Assembly: GCF_036240795.1 (NCBI RefSeq)
Contig: NZ_CP108454.1
Coordinates: 2,852,001 to 2,916,000, forward strand
Length of the DNA stretch: 64,000 nucleotides
Source: Streptomyces sp. NBC_01268
GTDB lineage: Bacteria; Actinomycetota; Actinomycetes; Streptomycetales; Streptomycetaceae
Reading direction: 5' to 3'
Of this stretch, positions 50,878 through 59,114 are shown one piece after another. How positions within the stretch are numbered: the stretch's first letter is position 1; each line of letters opens with the position of its first letter. Under the pieces are notes generated by a model. It searched no databases. It was given only the letters and a program-made list of their open reading frames with translations, and was not told where the DNA came from. Position numbers and translations under genes: made by a program.

Positions 50878-53357
50878 GCGGGGAGACCGGAGTGAGCAGC
50901 TGTCAGCGTCCGTCGTGCGAGGGCTCGTACGAGGACATGGGCGGCGGCGAGCTGTACTGCGACACCTGCGGTCTCGCCCCCGTCGTCGCGCCCGGGGGGC
51001 TGCTCGCCTCCACCCCGACGGGGCTCGCGGCGGCCGGGCGGGGGGCCGACCGGTCCGAGTCGTCCCGGTCGAGCTCACGCGCCTCCTCCCACAGCTCCTC
51101 GCGCTCCTCGACCTCGCGGCGTTCCGTCTCCGGGCGCCTGTCGCGCTCGCTGTCCGGGCAGAGCACGGCCCGCTCGGTGTCGGTGCGCAGCTCCGGCGCG
51201 ACCGGCGGCCAGTCCGGCCGGGGCCGGCTCGGCGCGGGCCTGGTGACCGTCCCCGAGGTGCCGCGCCCCGACCCGCGGGCCGCGGTGATGGCGAACCCCG
51301 AGGTGCCCGAGCGGAAGCGATTCTGCTCCCGCTCCGACTGCGGGGCGCCGGTGGGCCGTTCGCGCGGCGACCGGGCCGGCCGCACGGAGGGCTTCTGCAC
51401 CAAGTGCGGGCACCCCTACTCCTTCGTGCCGAAGCTGCGCGGCGGGGACGTGGTGCACGGACAGTACGAGGTCGCGGGCTGCCTCGCGCACGGCGGCCTC
51501 GGTTGGATCTACCTCGCGGTGGACCGGGCGGTCTCCGACCGCTGGGTGGTCCTCAAGGGCCTGCTCGACACCGGCGACCAGGACGCCATGGCGGCGGCGA
51601 TCTCCGAGCGCCGATTCCTCGCCGAGATCGAGCACTCCAACATCGTCCGCATCTACAACTTCGTCGAGCACCTCGACCAGCGCACCGGCTCCATGGACGG
51701 CTACATCGTCATGGAGTACGTGGGCGGCAAGTCCCTCAAGGAGATCGCCAACGACCGGCGCACCCCCGACGGGCGCCGCGACCCGCTGCCGGTCGAGCAG
51801 GCCTGCGCGTACGGCATCGAGGCCCTGGAGGCCCTCGGCCACCTGCACAGCCGCAACCTGCTCTACTGCGACTTCAAGGTCGACAACGCGATCCAGACCG
51901 AGGACCAGCTGAAGCTGATCGACATGGGCGCGGTCCGGCGGATGGACGACGACGAGTCGGCGATCTACGGCACGGTCGGCTACCAGGCGCCCGAGGTCGC
52001 CGAGCTCGGCCCGTCGGTGGCGAGCGACCTGTACACGGTCGCACGCACCCTGGCCGTGCTGACCTTCGACTTCCAGGGCTACACGAACGTCTTCGTCGAC
52101 TCGCTGCCCGAGCCCGACGGCATCGAGGTGCTGCGCACCTACGAGTCGTTCTACCGCCTGCTCGTGCGCGCCACCGACCCCGACCCGGGGCGCCGGTTCG
52201 CCTCCGCGCAGGAGATGGCCGAGCAGCTGACGGGCGTGCTGCGGGAGGTCGTCGCCCTGCAGTCGGGCCGCCCGCGCCCGGCCCTGTCGACGCTGTTCGG
52301 CGCGGAGACCCGGGTCACCGACACCGAGCTGTTCGAGGAGCACACGGACGACGTGTCGGTCCTCGGGGCACGCGCCCCCCGGCGGGCCCGCAAGGCGCTG
52401 CCGACGTCCGTCGCCGGTCGGGGCGGCAGCTTCCTGCGCCCGCTCGGCGTGCCCGCGACCGCGCTGGCGCTGCCGGTGCCGCGGGTGGACCCGGGCGACC
52501 CCAACGCCGGTTTCCTCGCCGGTCTGCTGGCCGCGGCCCCCGCCGAGCTGATCACTGCCCTGCGCGCCGCGCCCGTCGCCTCGCTCGAACTGCGGCTGCG
52601 CGAGCTGCGGGCCCGGCTGGAGATGGGCGACGTCACCGAGGCCGGCCGGGCGCTCGCCGCCCTGGAGGAGCGGCACCCGGACGACTGGCGGGTGGTCTGG
52701 TACCGGGGCGTCACCTCGCTGGTCACCGGCGACCAGGCCGGCGCCGCGCTCTCCTTCGACGCGATCTACGACGCCTTCCCCGGCGAGCCGGCGCCCAAGC
52801 TGGCGCTCGGCATCTGCGCCGAGTTCCTGGGCCAGCTGGACAACGCGGCGGAGTACTACCGCCTGGTGTGGGCGACCGACCCGAGCTACGTCAGCGCCGC
52901 GTTCGGCCTGGCCCGGGTGCAGCTGGCGGCGGGCGACCGGGCCGCCGCGGTGCGCACCCTGGAGTCGGTGCCGGAGTCGTCCATCCACTACACGGCGGCC
53001 CGGGTCGCCGCGGTCCGGGCCCGGCTGCGCCGCCGTCCCGCGAACGAGCCGCTGGGCGCCGACCTGACGGCCGCCGCCGCGCAGGTCTCGGCCCTGCAGG
53101 GCTTCGGCCTGGACGCGGTGCGCCGCGAGCGGCTCTCCACGGAGGTGCTGGGCACGGCCCTGGACTGGGTGCTGTCCGGGAGCCCCGGCGCGGGTCCCGC
53201 CGGCACCGTGCTGCTCGGCAGCGCACTGGACGAGCGCGGACTGCGCTTCGGCCTCGAACGCTCGTACCGGGTGCTCGCCCGGCTCGCCCAGCAGGGCGAG
53301 GAGAGGATCGAACTGGTGGAGCGGGCCAACCGTTTCCGCCCCAGGACGTGGGTGTGA
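50874..53357 (+). CDS. pknG: PknG-type serine/threonine protein kinase with zinc ribbons and TPR region
   Basis: The 827-residue cytoplasmic kinase has this domain order. Zinc-ribbon-like cluster 1 has Cys10, 15, 29, 32. A Ser/Arg-rich linker spans about 61-107. Rubredoxin-like cluster 2 has Cys151, 156, 175, 178. The kinase domain covers about 192-455, with the glycine loop at 206-212, Lys228, catalytic Asp333 in YCDFKVDN, Asp350-Met-Gly and Ala-Pro-Glu near 374. A TPR-type helical region runs from about 585 to 760. DMG for DFG and the missing Arg before Asp are PknG features. In mycobacteria PknG phosphorylates GarA in response to amino acids. GTG at 50874 overlaps the upstream stop; GTG at 50871 is the alternative. 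Confidence 0.93.
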   Translation: MSGETGVSSCQRPSCEGSYEDMGGGELYCDTCGLAPVVAPGGLLASTPTGLAAAGRGADRSESSRSSSRASSHSSSRSSTSRRSVSGRLSRSLSGQSTARSVSVRSSGATGGQSGRGRLGAGLVTVPEVPRPDPRAAVMANPEVPERKRFCSRSDCGAPVGRSRGDRAGRTEGFCTKCGHPYSFVPKLRGGDVVHGQYEVAGCLAHGGLGWIYLAVDRAVSDRWVVLKGLLDTGDQDAMAAAISERRFLAEIEHSNIVRIYNFVEHLDQRTGSMDGYIVMEYVGGKSLKEIANDRRTPDGRRDPLPVEQACAYGIEALEALGHLHSRNLLYCDFKVDNAIQTEDQLKLIDMGAVRRMDDDESAIYGTVGYQAPEVAELGPSVASDLYTVARTLAVLTFDFQGYTNVFVDSLPEPDGIEVLRTYESFYRLLVRATDPDPGRRFASAQEMAEQLTGVLREVVALQSGRPRPALSTLFGAETRVTDTELFEEHTDDVSVLGARAPRRARKALPTSVAGRGGSFLRPLGVPATALALPVPRVDPGDPNAGFLAGLLAAAPAELITALRAAPVASLELRLRELRARLEMGDVTEAGRALAALEERHPDDWRVVWYRGVTSLVTGDQAGAALSFDAIYDAFPGEPAPKLALGICAEFLGQLDNAAEYYRLVWATDPSYVSAAFGLARVQLAAGDRAAAVRTLESVPESSIHYTAARVAAVRARLRRRPANEPLGADLTAAAAQVSALQGFGLDAVRRERLSTEVLGTALDWVLSGSPGAGPAGTVLLGSALDERGLRFGLERSYRVLARLAQQGEERIELVERANRFRPRTWV

Positions 53358-54736
53358 GTATGTCCCTGAAGCCCAAGCAGCCGCACCCCATGGGGACCTG
53401 CCCCGAGTGCGCGGAGCCGCTCGAGTCGGGCGACCGCTTCTGCGGGGCCTGCGGATACGACCTGTCGGCGGCTCCGGAGCCGGAGCCCGCGACGGACCGC
53501 CCGACGGTGCCGATCAGCCTGCCGGTGGACTGGCCCGAGGCGCCGCCCCGGGACCCCGGGTCGCTGACCACGGCCACCCAGCACCCCGGCGAGCTTCCGG
53601 GCACCGACTCGGGCGGCCGGGACCTGCCGACGGTCCCGGTCCGCACCGACGGCCTGCCGGAACCCGCCGCCGCGCCTGCCGGCCCCGTCGACCCCGCCGC
53701 GGGCCCCGCCGGGAACGCCGGGCAGACCGGAAGCCCCGGCGGGGGTCCCGCCGAACCCCCCACCACGGACGGGGACTTCACCCTCGCCGCGCCCGATCCG
53801 CGTGCCGCGCTCCAGGGCGAGGCCGACGGCCGGAAGCTGTGCGTGGCGTGCCGTACGGGCCGGGTGGACCGCGACGGGTACTGCGAGCACTGCGGGCACG
53901 CCCAGCCGCGCGAGCGGGACCACATGGAGGAGGAGCTGTCCTCGGTCGCCGCCGTGAGCGACCGCGGACTGCGCCACCACCGCAACGAGGACGCCTTCGC
54001 CGTGTCCTCGACCGCGCTGCCCGACGGCTCCCCCGCCACGCTCGCCATCGTCTGCGACGGGGTGTCCTCGGCGACCCGCCCCGACGAGGCGTCCGCCGCC
54101 GCGGCGGCCGCCGCCGACGCCGCGCTGCTCGCCGCACTGCCCCGCGGGACCCACCCGCAGCAGGCCATGCACGAGGCGATCGTGGCCGCCGCCGAGGCCG
54201 TCAACTCCCTGGCGGAGGAGACCGTCAAGGAGCGCGAGCACCAGAACTCCCCGGCCTGCACCATCGTCGGCTCGATCGTGGCGGGCGGCCTGCTCGTCGT
54301 CGGCTGGGTCGGCGACAGCCGGGCCTACTGGGTGCCGGACGACCGCACCTCGCCGCCCGCCCGGCTCACCGAGGACGACTCGTGGGCCGCGCAGATGGTC
54401 GCCGCGGGCCTGATGAACGAGGCGGAGGCGTACGCGGACGAACGCGCCCACGCCATCACCGGCTGGCTCGGCGCCGACGCGTACGAACTGGAGCCGCACA
54501 CGGCCTCGTTCAAGCCGGACCGGCCCGGCGTGGTCGTGGTCTGCACCGACGGCCTGTGGAACTACGCGGAAGGCGCCGAGGACATGGCCCGGGTCGTCCC
54601 CCCGGACGCCGCCGGGCGCCCGCTGCACGGCGCGCAGGTCCTGGTGGGCCACGCCCTCGACGGCGGAGGCCACGACAACGTCACGGTCGCGCTGCTGCCG
54701 TTCACCCTGCCGTCCACGGGGGCAGGATCGGCCTGA
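53354..54736 (+). CDS. PP2C-family Ser/Thr protein phosphatase with two zinc ribbons
   Basis: The 460-residue protein starts with a four-Cys zinc ribbon (Cys16, 19, 30, 33) and continues through a long Pro/Gly linker. A second ribbon (Cys163, 166, 177, 180) precedes the PP2C domain. Catalytic motifs are present: SDRGLRHHRNEDAF, IVCDGVSSA, VGDSRAYW, CTDGLWNY and HDNVTVALL supply the metal-binding Asp and Asn residues. It probably reverses phosphorylation by the adjacent PknG. GTG at 53354 overlaps the pknG stop by four bases and is seven bases after AGGA; ATG at 53360 is possible. Mycobacterial pknG loci, as remembered, lack this gene. Confidence 0.92.
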   Translation: MSMSLKPKQPHPMGTCPECAEPLESGDRFCGACGYDLSAAPEPEPATDRPTVPISLPVDWPEAPPRDPGSLTTATQHPGELPGTDSGGRDLPTVPVRTDGLPEPAAAPAGPVDPAAGPAGNAGQTGSPGGGPAEPPTTDGDFTLAAPDPRAALQGEADGRKLCVACRTGRVDRDGYCEHCGHAQPRERDHMEEELSSVAAVSDRGLRHHRNEDAFAVSSTALPDGSPATLAIVCDGVSSATRPDEASAAAAAAADAALLAALPRGTHPQQAMHEAIVAAAEAVNSLAEETVKEREHQNSPACTIVGSIVAGGLLVVGWVGDSRAYWVPDDRTSPPARLTEDDSWAAQMVAAGLMNEAEAYADERAHAITGWLGADAYELEPHTASFKPDRPGVVVVCTDGLWNYAEGAEDMARVVPPDAAGRPLHGAQVLVGHALDGGGHDNVTVALLPFTLPSTGAGSA

Positions 54737-54826
54737 GGCCGCGCCCGTCCCGTTCCCGACCCCGAGACCCGAGACCCGACCTTCCCTTCATCTCACGTCT
54801 CCCGTGAGCCGAGGAGCCGCATCACC

Positions 54827-56152
54827 ATGGCCAACTTCTCCAAGCCGACCGGGCCGCAGTTCTCGGTGGACGTCTACCAGAACGAGTACCTGCCCGAGGG
54901 CGGCCGGGACGTCAACGCGATCGTCACCGTCACCTCCACCGGGGGCGGCACCGCCGCGGGACCGGTCACGCCGGGCGGCGGTTCCGCCGCCGTCGTCCTG
55001 ATGCTCGACTGCTCCGGGTCGATGGACTACCCGGCGTCCAAGATGCGCGGCGCCCGCGAGGCGGCCGCCGCCGCGATCGACACCCTGCGCGACGGCACCT
55101 CCTTCGCCGTCGTCGCCGGCACGCACCTCGCCAAGGAGGTGTACCCGGGCGGGCGGCGGCTCGCCGTCGCCGACGCCCGCACCCGGGCCGAGGCCAAGGA
55201 CGCGCTGCGCGGCCTGAGCGCCGGCGGCGGCACGGCCATCGGCACCTGGCTGCGGCTCGCCGCCGGGCTGCTCGCCTCGGCCGACGTGTCGATCCGGCAC
55301 GGCATCCTGCTCACCGACGGGCGCAACGAGCACGAGTCGCCCCAGGACCTGCGGGACGCCCTCGACTCCTGCGCGGGCCGCTTCACCTGCGACGCGCGCG
55401 GGGTGGGGACCGACTGGGAGGTCAAGGAGGTCACCGGCATCGCCTCGGCGCTGCTCGGCACGGCCGACATCGTCGCCGATCCGGCCGGTCTCGCCGCGGA
55501 CTTCACCACGATGATGGAGCACGCCATGGGCAAGGAGGTCGCGGACGTCGCGCTGCGCCTGTGGACCCCGGTCGGCGTGGAGATCGGCTTCGTGAAGCAG
55601 GTGGCGCCGACGGTCGACGACCTGACCGGCCGGCGCACCGAGGCGGGCCCGCGCGCCGGGGACTACCCGACCGGCTCGTGGGGCGACGAGTCCCGCGACT
55701 ACCACGTCTCCGTCCGGGTCCCGCAGGCCGCGATCGGGCAGGAGATGCTGGCCGCCCGGGTCTCGCTGATCGTCCCCGACCCGGCGGGCGGCGCGCCGAC
55801 GACGCTGTCCCAGGGACTGGTACGGGCGGTGTGGACCGACGACATGGTGATGTCCACGTCCATCAACCCGCAGGTCGCCCACTACACCGGGCAGGCCGAG
55901 CTCGCCGACGCGATCCAGGAGGGCCTGGACGCGCGCAAATCGGGCGATCGGGACGGGGCGACGGCCAAGCTGGGGCGTGCGGTGCAGCTCGCGGCGGTCT
56001 CCGGCAACGCCGATACGGCGAAACTCCTTTCGAAGGTAGTGGACGTGGTCGACGCGGCGACGGGTACTGTGCGGTTGAAGGCGAAGGTCGCGGAAGCGGA
56101 CGAGATGACTCTCGAGACGCGCTCCACCAAGACCGTTCGCGTGAAGAAGTAG
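54827..56152 (+). CDS. VWA-domain protein
   Basis: The 441-residue cytoplasmic protein has a von Willebrand A domain from about 53 to 245. Its metal-ion adhesion site reads DCSGSM (Asp61, Ser63, Ser65), with GGGTAIGTWL and LLTDGRNEHE completing the site. The C-terminal half is beta-rich, then helical (QEGLDARKSGDRDGATAKLG). VWA proteins bind partners through a metal ion and are often found with phosphorylation-dependent complexes. No signal peptide is present. It follows the phosphatase gene after 90 bases without a terminator and precedes the FHA gene. GAGGAG lies about ten bases before the ATG. Confidence 0.9.
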   Translation: MANFSKPTGPQFSVDVYQNEYLPEGGRDVNAIVTVTSTGGGTAAGPVTPGGGSAAVVLMLDCSGSMDYPASKMRGAREAAAAAIDTLRDGTSFAVVAGTHLAKEVYPGGRRLAVADARTRAEAKDALRGLSAGGGTAIGTWLRLAAGLLASADVSIRHGILLTDGRNEHESPQDLRDALDSCAGRFTCDARGVGTDWEVKEVTGIASALLGTADIVADPAGLAADFTTMMEHAMGKEVADVALRLWTPVGVEIGFVKQVAPTVDDLTGRRTEAGPRAGDYPTGSWGDESRDYHVSVRVPQAAIGQEMLAARVSLIVPDPAGGAPTTLSQGLVRAVWTDDMVMSTSINPQVAHYTGQAELADAIQEGLDARKSGDRDGATAKLGRAVQLAAVSGNADTAKLLSKVVDVVDAATGTVRLKAKVAEADEMTLETRSTKTVRVKK

Positions 56153-56221
56153 CGCGCCGAGAAACACCCAGAGACACCCAGAGACAACGCTCGACGGACG
56201 ACGAGAGGGGGAAGCACCGAC

Positions 56222-57454
56222 ATGCCGACCTGCCCGAACGGACACCAGTCGGTCTCCGACGACTGGTGCGAGGTCTGCGGCCATCGCATGGCCGGGGCGG
56301 GTGCGCCGACGGGTGCCGTACCGCCGCCTCCCCCGCCGCCGCCGCCCGCGTACGGATACCCCGGCCCCGGAGGTCCCGTACCGCCGCCGCCCGCGCCCGG
56401 AGGCTACGGGGGCCCGGGGGGCTTCGACGCTCCCGGGGGTTACGACGGCCCCGGAGGTCCCGGGGGTTACGACCCGAACGCGACCGCCCAGGCCGAGCTG
56501 TGCCCGCAGTGCCGGACGCCGCGCGAGCACATGGCGCCGTTCTGCGAGGAGTGCCGCTGGAACTTCCTCACGAACACGGCGACCTCGTACACGCCGATCG
56601 CCCCGCACCCGCAGCAGGGCCCGCCGCCCGCGCTCAACCTGCCGCCGGGCTTCCAGTCGCCGCCGCAGCCGCCGCAGCCCCAGCACCCGCAGCAGCGGCC
56701 GTCGCACCCGGACCCCTACGAGTACCAGGGCTCGCGCCCCTCGCAGGTGAACCGTCCGGCCGAGCCGCTGGGCGCCGACCCGACCCACCACCAGGCGCCG
56801 CCGCAGCGTCCGCCGCTGGCCCCGCAGCCGCCGCAGGCCCCGCAGGCGTTCCACCAGGCGCCTCCGCCGCCGCCCGTGCCGCAGCAGCCTCAGCAGCCGA
56901 TGCCGCCGCAGCCGCGCGCGGACGACGACTGGATGATCTCCCCGCCGTCGCAGCCGCAGCCCCCGGCGCCCCCGCCGCCGGCCCCCGCGCCGCCGACCGG
57001 TCCGGTCCCGCAGGGCCCGCCGGCGCAGTTCCGGCAGCCGGGTCCGCCCGCGGGGTGGACGGCCACGATCGGCCCGGACCGCGACTACTTCATGGCGATG
57101 ATGCAGCGCAGCGGCCCGGAGGCGACCGGGCTCAACCTGCCCGCGTACTCGCCGGAGCAGCACATCCGGCTCCAGGGCAACCAGATCGGCATCGGCCGCC
57201 GCCGGCACTCCACCGGCGAGTCGCCCGACATCGACCTGTCGGTGCCGCCGGAGGACCCGGGCGTCTCGCACCAGCACGCGGTGCTCGTGCAGCAGCCGGA
57301 CGGCTCGTGGGCGGTGGTGGACCAGAACTCCACCAACGGCACCACGATCAACGGCTCCGCCGACCCGATCCAGCCCTATGTGCCGGTACAGCTCCAGGAC
57401 GGCGACCGGGTGCACGTCGGCGCCTGGACGACGATCACCGTCCGGTACGGCTGA
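56222..57454 (+). CDS. FHA-domain protein with zinc ribbons and Pro/Gln-rich linker
   Basis: The 410-residue protein starts with a zinc-ribbon-like cluster (Cys4, 16, 19 with His8 as possible fourth ligand) and has a second one at Cys94, 97, 108, 111. The long middle is rich in Pro and Gln. The C-terminal forkhead-associated domain (about 315-410) has the phosphothreonine-binding motifs GIGRRR, VSHQHAVL and NSTNGTTING. It is expected to read a phosphorylated partner, by analogy with GarA under PknG. The Thr-rich N-terminal ETTVTS-type phospho-motif of GarA is not obvious here. It is the last gene of the signalling unit. Confidence 0.92.
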   Translation: MPTCPNGHQSVSDDWCEVCGHRMAGAGAPTGAVPPPPPPPPPAYGYPGPGGPVPPPPAPGGYGGPGGFDAPGGYDGPGGPGGYDPNATAQAELCPQCRTPREHMAPFCEECRWNFLTNTATSYTPIAPHPQQGPPPALNLPPGFQSPPQPPQPQHPQQRPSHPDPYEYQGSRPSQVNRPAEPLGADPTHHQAPPQRPPLAPQPPQAPQAFHQAPPPPPVPQQPQQPMPPQPRADDDWMISPPSQPQPPAPPPPAPAPPTGPVPQGPPAQFRQPGPPAGWTATIGPDRDYFMAMMQRSGPEATGLNLPAYSPEQHIRLQGNQIGIGRRRHSTGESPDIDLSVPPEDPGVSHQHAVLVQQPDGSWAVVDQNSTNGTTINGSADPIQPYVPVQLQDGDRVHVGAWTTITVRYG

Positions 57455-57460
57455 GGCCCG

Positions 57461-58426
57461 CTACAGGTCCGGCAGGGGCCAGGCGTACGGCCCCTCGGGG
57501 TCGTCCAGCCAGGCCCACTGCCGCCCGCCGCTCACCGTCACCCCGAAGCGCTCCCGCTCCGGCCGCCGTTCGCGCAGCCAGAGCGAGAGCGCTTCGCGCG
57601 GGTCGAGGCCCCCGGTCGCCAGGGTCGCCAGGAAGCGGAAGCCCTCGTCCTCGTGCATCCGCCGCGGCACCCCTCCGAGGCGCGGGCGCAGGGTGCGGGC
57701 GTTGCCGCCGCGCAGGGCGACGAAGTAGGCGGCGGTCGGCAGGAAGCGCCCCTCCGCGTGATCCGGTCCGGTCACCCGCAGCAGGACGAGCCCGGTGGAC
57801 AGCGGCGTGAGGACGAGGGCGTCCGGCCGGCACTGGACGAGCCAGGAGTACGGGACGGAGGGCACCGCGCAGGTGGCCACGACCCGGTCGTAGGGGGCGT
57901 GCTCGGGGCAGCCGCGGGCGCCGTCGCCGGTGACCACGGCGGGCCGGTACCCGGCGGCGGCCAGGTGGACGCGGGCGGACTCGGCGATCTCCTCGTCCAG
58001 GTCGACGGTGGTGACGTGCCGGTCGCCGAGGCGGTCGCAGAGCAGCGCCGCGTGGTAGCCGGTGCCCGCGCCGATCTCCAGGACGTCCTGGCCGTCGCGG
58101 ACGTCGAGCGCCTCCAGCATCTGGGCCATGAGGGAGGGCTGGCTCGCGGAGGAGACCAGCTCGCCGTCCCTGACCCGGGTCGCGAGGGCGGTGTCGCGGT
58201 AGGCGCCGCGCAGCCAGCGGGTGCGGCGGGCGGGGTCGGGGTCGCCGGACCAGAGGCGTTCGTAGCCGCCGGCGCCGGGCACGTAGTAGAAGGGCACGAA
58301 GAGGTGGCGCGGGACCCGGCCGAACGCGTCCCGCCAGGCGGGGTCGCGCAGCTCGCCGTACGCCTCGATCTCGCGCACGAGCGCCCGCCGCGCCCGCGCG
58401 GCCTCCTCGGCGAACATCTCGGGCAT
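57461..58426 (-). CDS. Methyltransferase, protein-L-isoaspartate O-methyltransferase-like
   Basis: The 321-residue protein has the PCMT layout: PRHLFVPFYY near residue 40, SSASQPSLMAQMLEAL before the SAM loop VLEIGAGTGYHAALL (about 110-124), then TVDLDEEIAESARVHLA. A C-terminal extension with LRPRLGGVPRRM and WAWLDDPEGPYAWPLPDL follows. PCMT repairs isoaspartyl residues, but in actinomycetes such extended members also act in lanthipeptide or other pathways, so the substrate is open. The start at MPEMFAEEA was preferred to an upstream frame of low conservation. It converges on the FHA gene with six bases between stops and no terminator. Confidence 0.82.
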   Translation of the reverse strand: MPEMFAEEAARARRALVREIEAYGELRDPAWRDAFGRVPRHLFVPFYYVPGAGGYERLWSGDPDPARRTRWLRGAYRDTALATRVRDGELVSSASQPSLMAQMLEALDVRDGQDVLEIGAGTGYHAALLCDRLGDRHVTTVDLDEEIAESARVHLAAAGYRPAVVTGDGARGCPEHAPYDRVVATCAVPSVPYSWLVQCRPDALVLTPLSTGLVLLRVTGPDHAEGRFLPTAAYFVALRGGNARTLRPRLGGVPRRMHEDEGFRFLATLATGGLDPREALSLWLRERRPERERFGVTVSGGRQWAWLDDPEGPYAWPLPDL

Positions 58427-58535
58427 GGATCCACTGTGCTGCGACCCGCACCGTTCCGGCCACCCCTCGCGGGCCGCGGAGGCGGAGGGTCCTAAGCCTC
58501 GGGTCCTCCGCCGGGGCATCTGAGACGATGGAACG

Positions 58536-58940
58536 GTGAACGAGATTCCGCGCGGCACGCTTCAGGAGCAGACCTTCTACGAGCAGGTGGGTGGCGAGGA
58601 GACCTTCCGGCGCCTGGTCCGCCGCTTCTACCAGGGAGTCGCGGAGGACCCGCTGCTGCGGCCGATGTACCCGGAGGAGGACCTCGGTCCCGCGGAGGAG
58701 CGCCTGGTGCTCTTCCTCATCCAGTACTGGGGCGGCCCCCGCACCTACAGCGACCACCGCGGCCACCCCCGGCTGCGGATGCGGCACGCCCCGTTCACGG
58801 TCGACCGGGCGGCGCACGACGCGTGGCTGCGGCACATGCGGGACGCGGTGGACGCGCTGGGGCTCGCGCCGGAGCACGAGGCGCAGCTGTGGCGGTACCT
58901 GACCTACGCGGCCGCCTCGATGGTGAATACCGCCGAGTAA
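58536..58940 (+). CDS. glbO: Truncated haemoglobin, group II (GlbO)
   Basis: The 134-residue protein is a two-on-two globin: EQTFYEQVGGEETFRRLVRR at the N-terminus, EDPLLRPMYPEEDL, IQYWGGPRTYSDHRG and RMRHAPF with the proximal His84. Trp97 at position G8 marks group II. Such proteins bind oxygen or NO and help in NO detoxification or respiration. The GTG start is divergent from the methyltransferase gene, with about 109 bases between. Confidence 0.94.
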   Translation: MNEIPRGTLQEQTFYEQVGGEETFRRLVRRFYQGVAEDPLLRPMYPEEDLGPAEERLVLFLIQYWGGPRTYSDHRGHPRLRMRHAPFTVDRAAHDAWLRHMRDAVDALGLAPEHEAQLWRYLTYAAASMVNTAE

Positions 58941-59114
58941 TCGGCGCCGCCTGATGATCGCCACCGCGGAGTGACACATTCCGGTGACGGAGTCCCGGAT
59001 AACGGTCACGATCGCATCAAGGTGGCGTCGAAAGCGTTTTCCGGATCGATATCCCTCTGAAAGCATCCTGTGAACGTTCGAAACTGAACGATCACGGTGT
59101 TTTCAGGGGGATGG

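Noticed and set aside
57455..57460. Terminator between the FHA and methyltransferase genes
   Set aside because: Only six bases separate the stop codons and no hairpin is visible across them.
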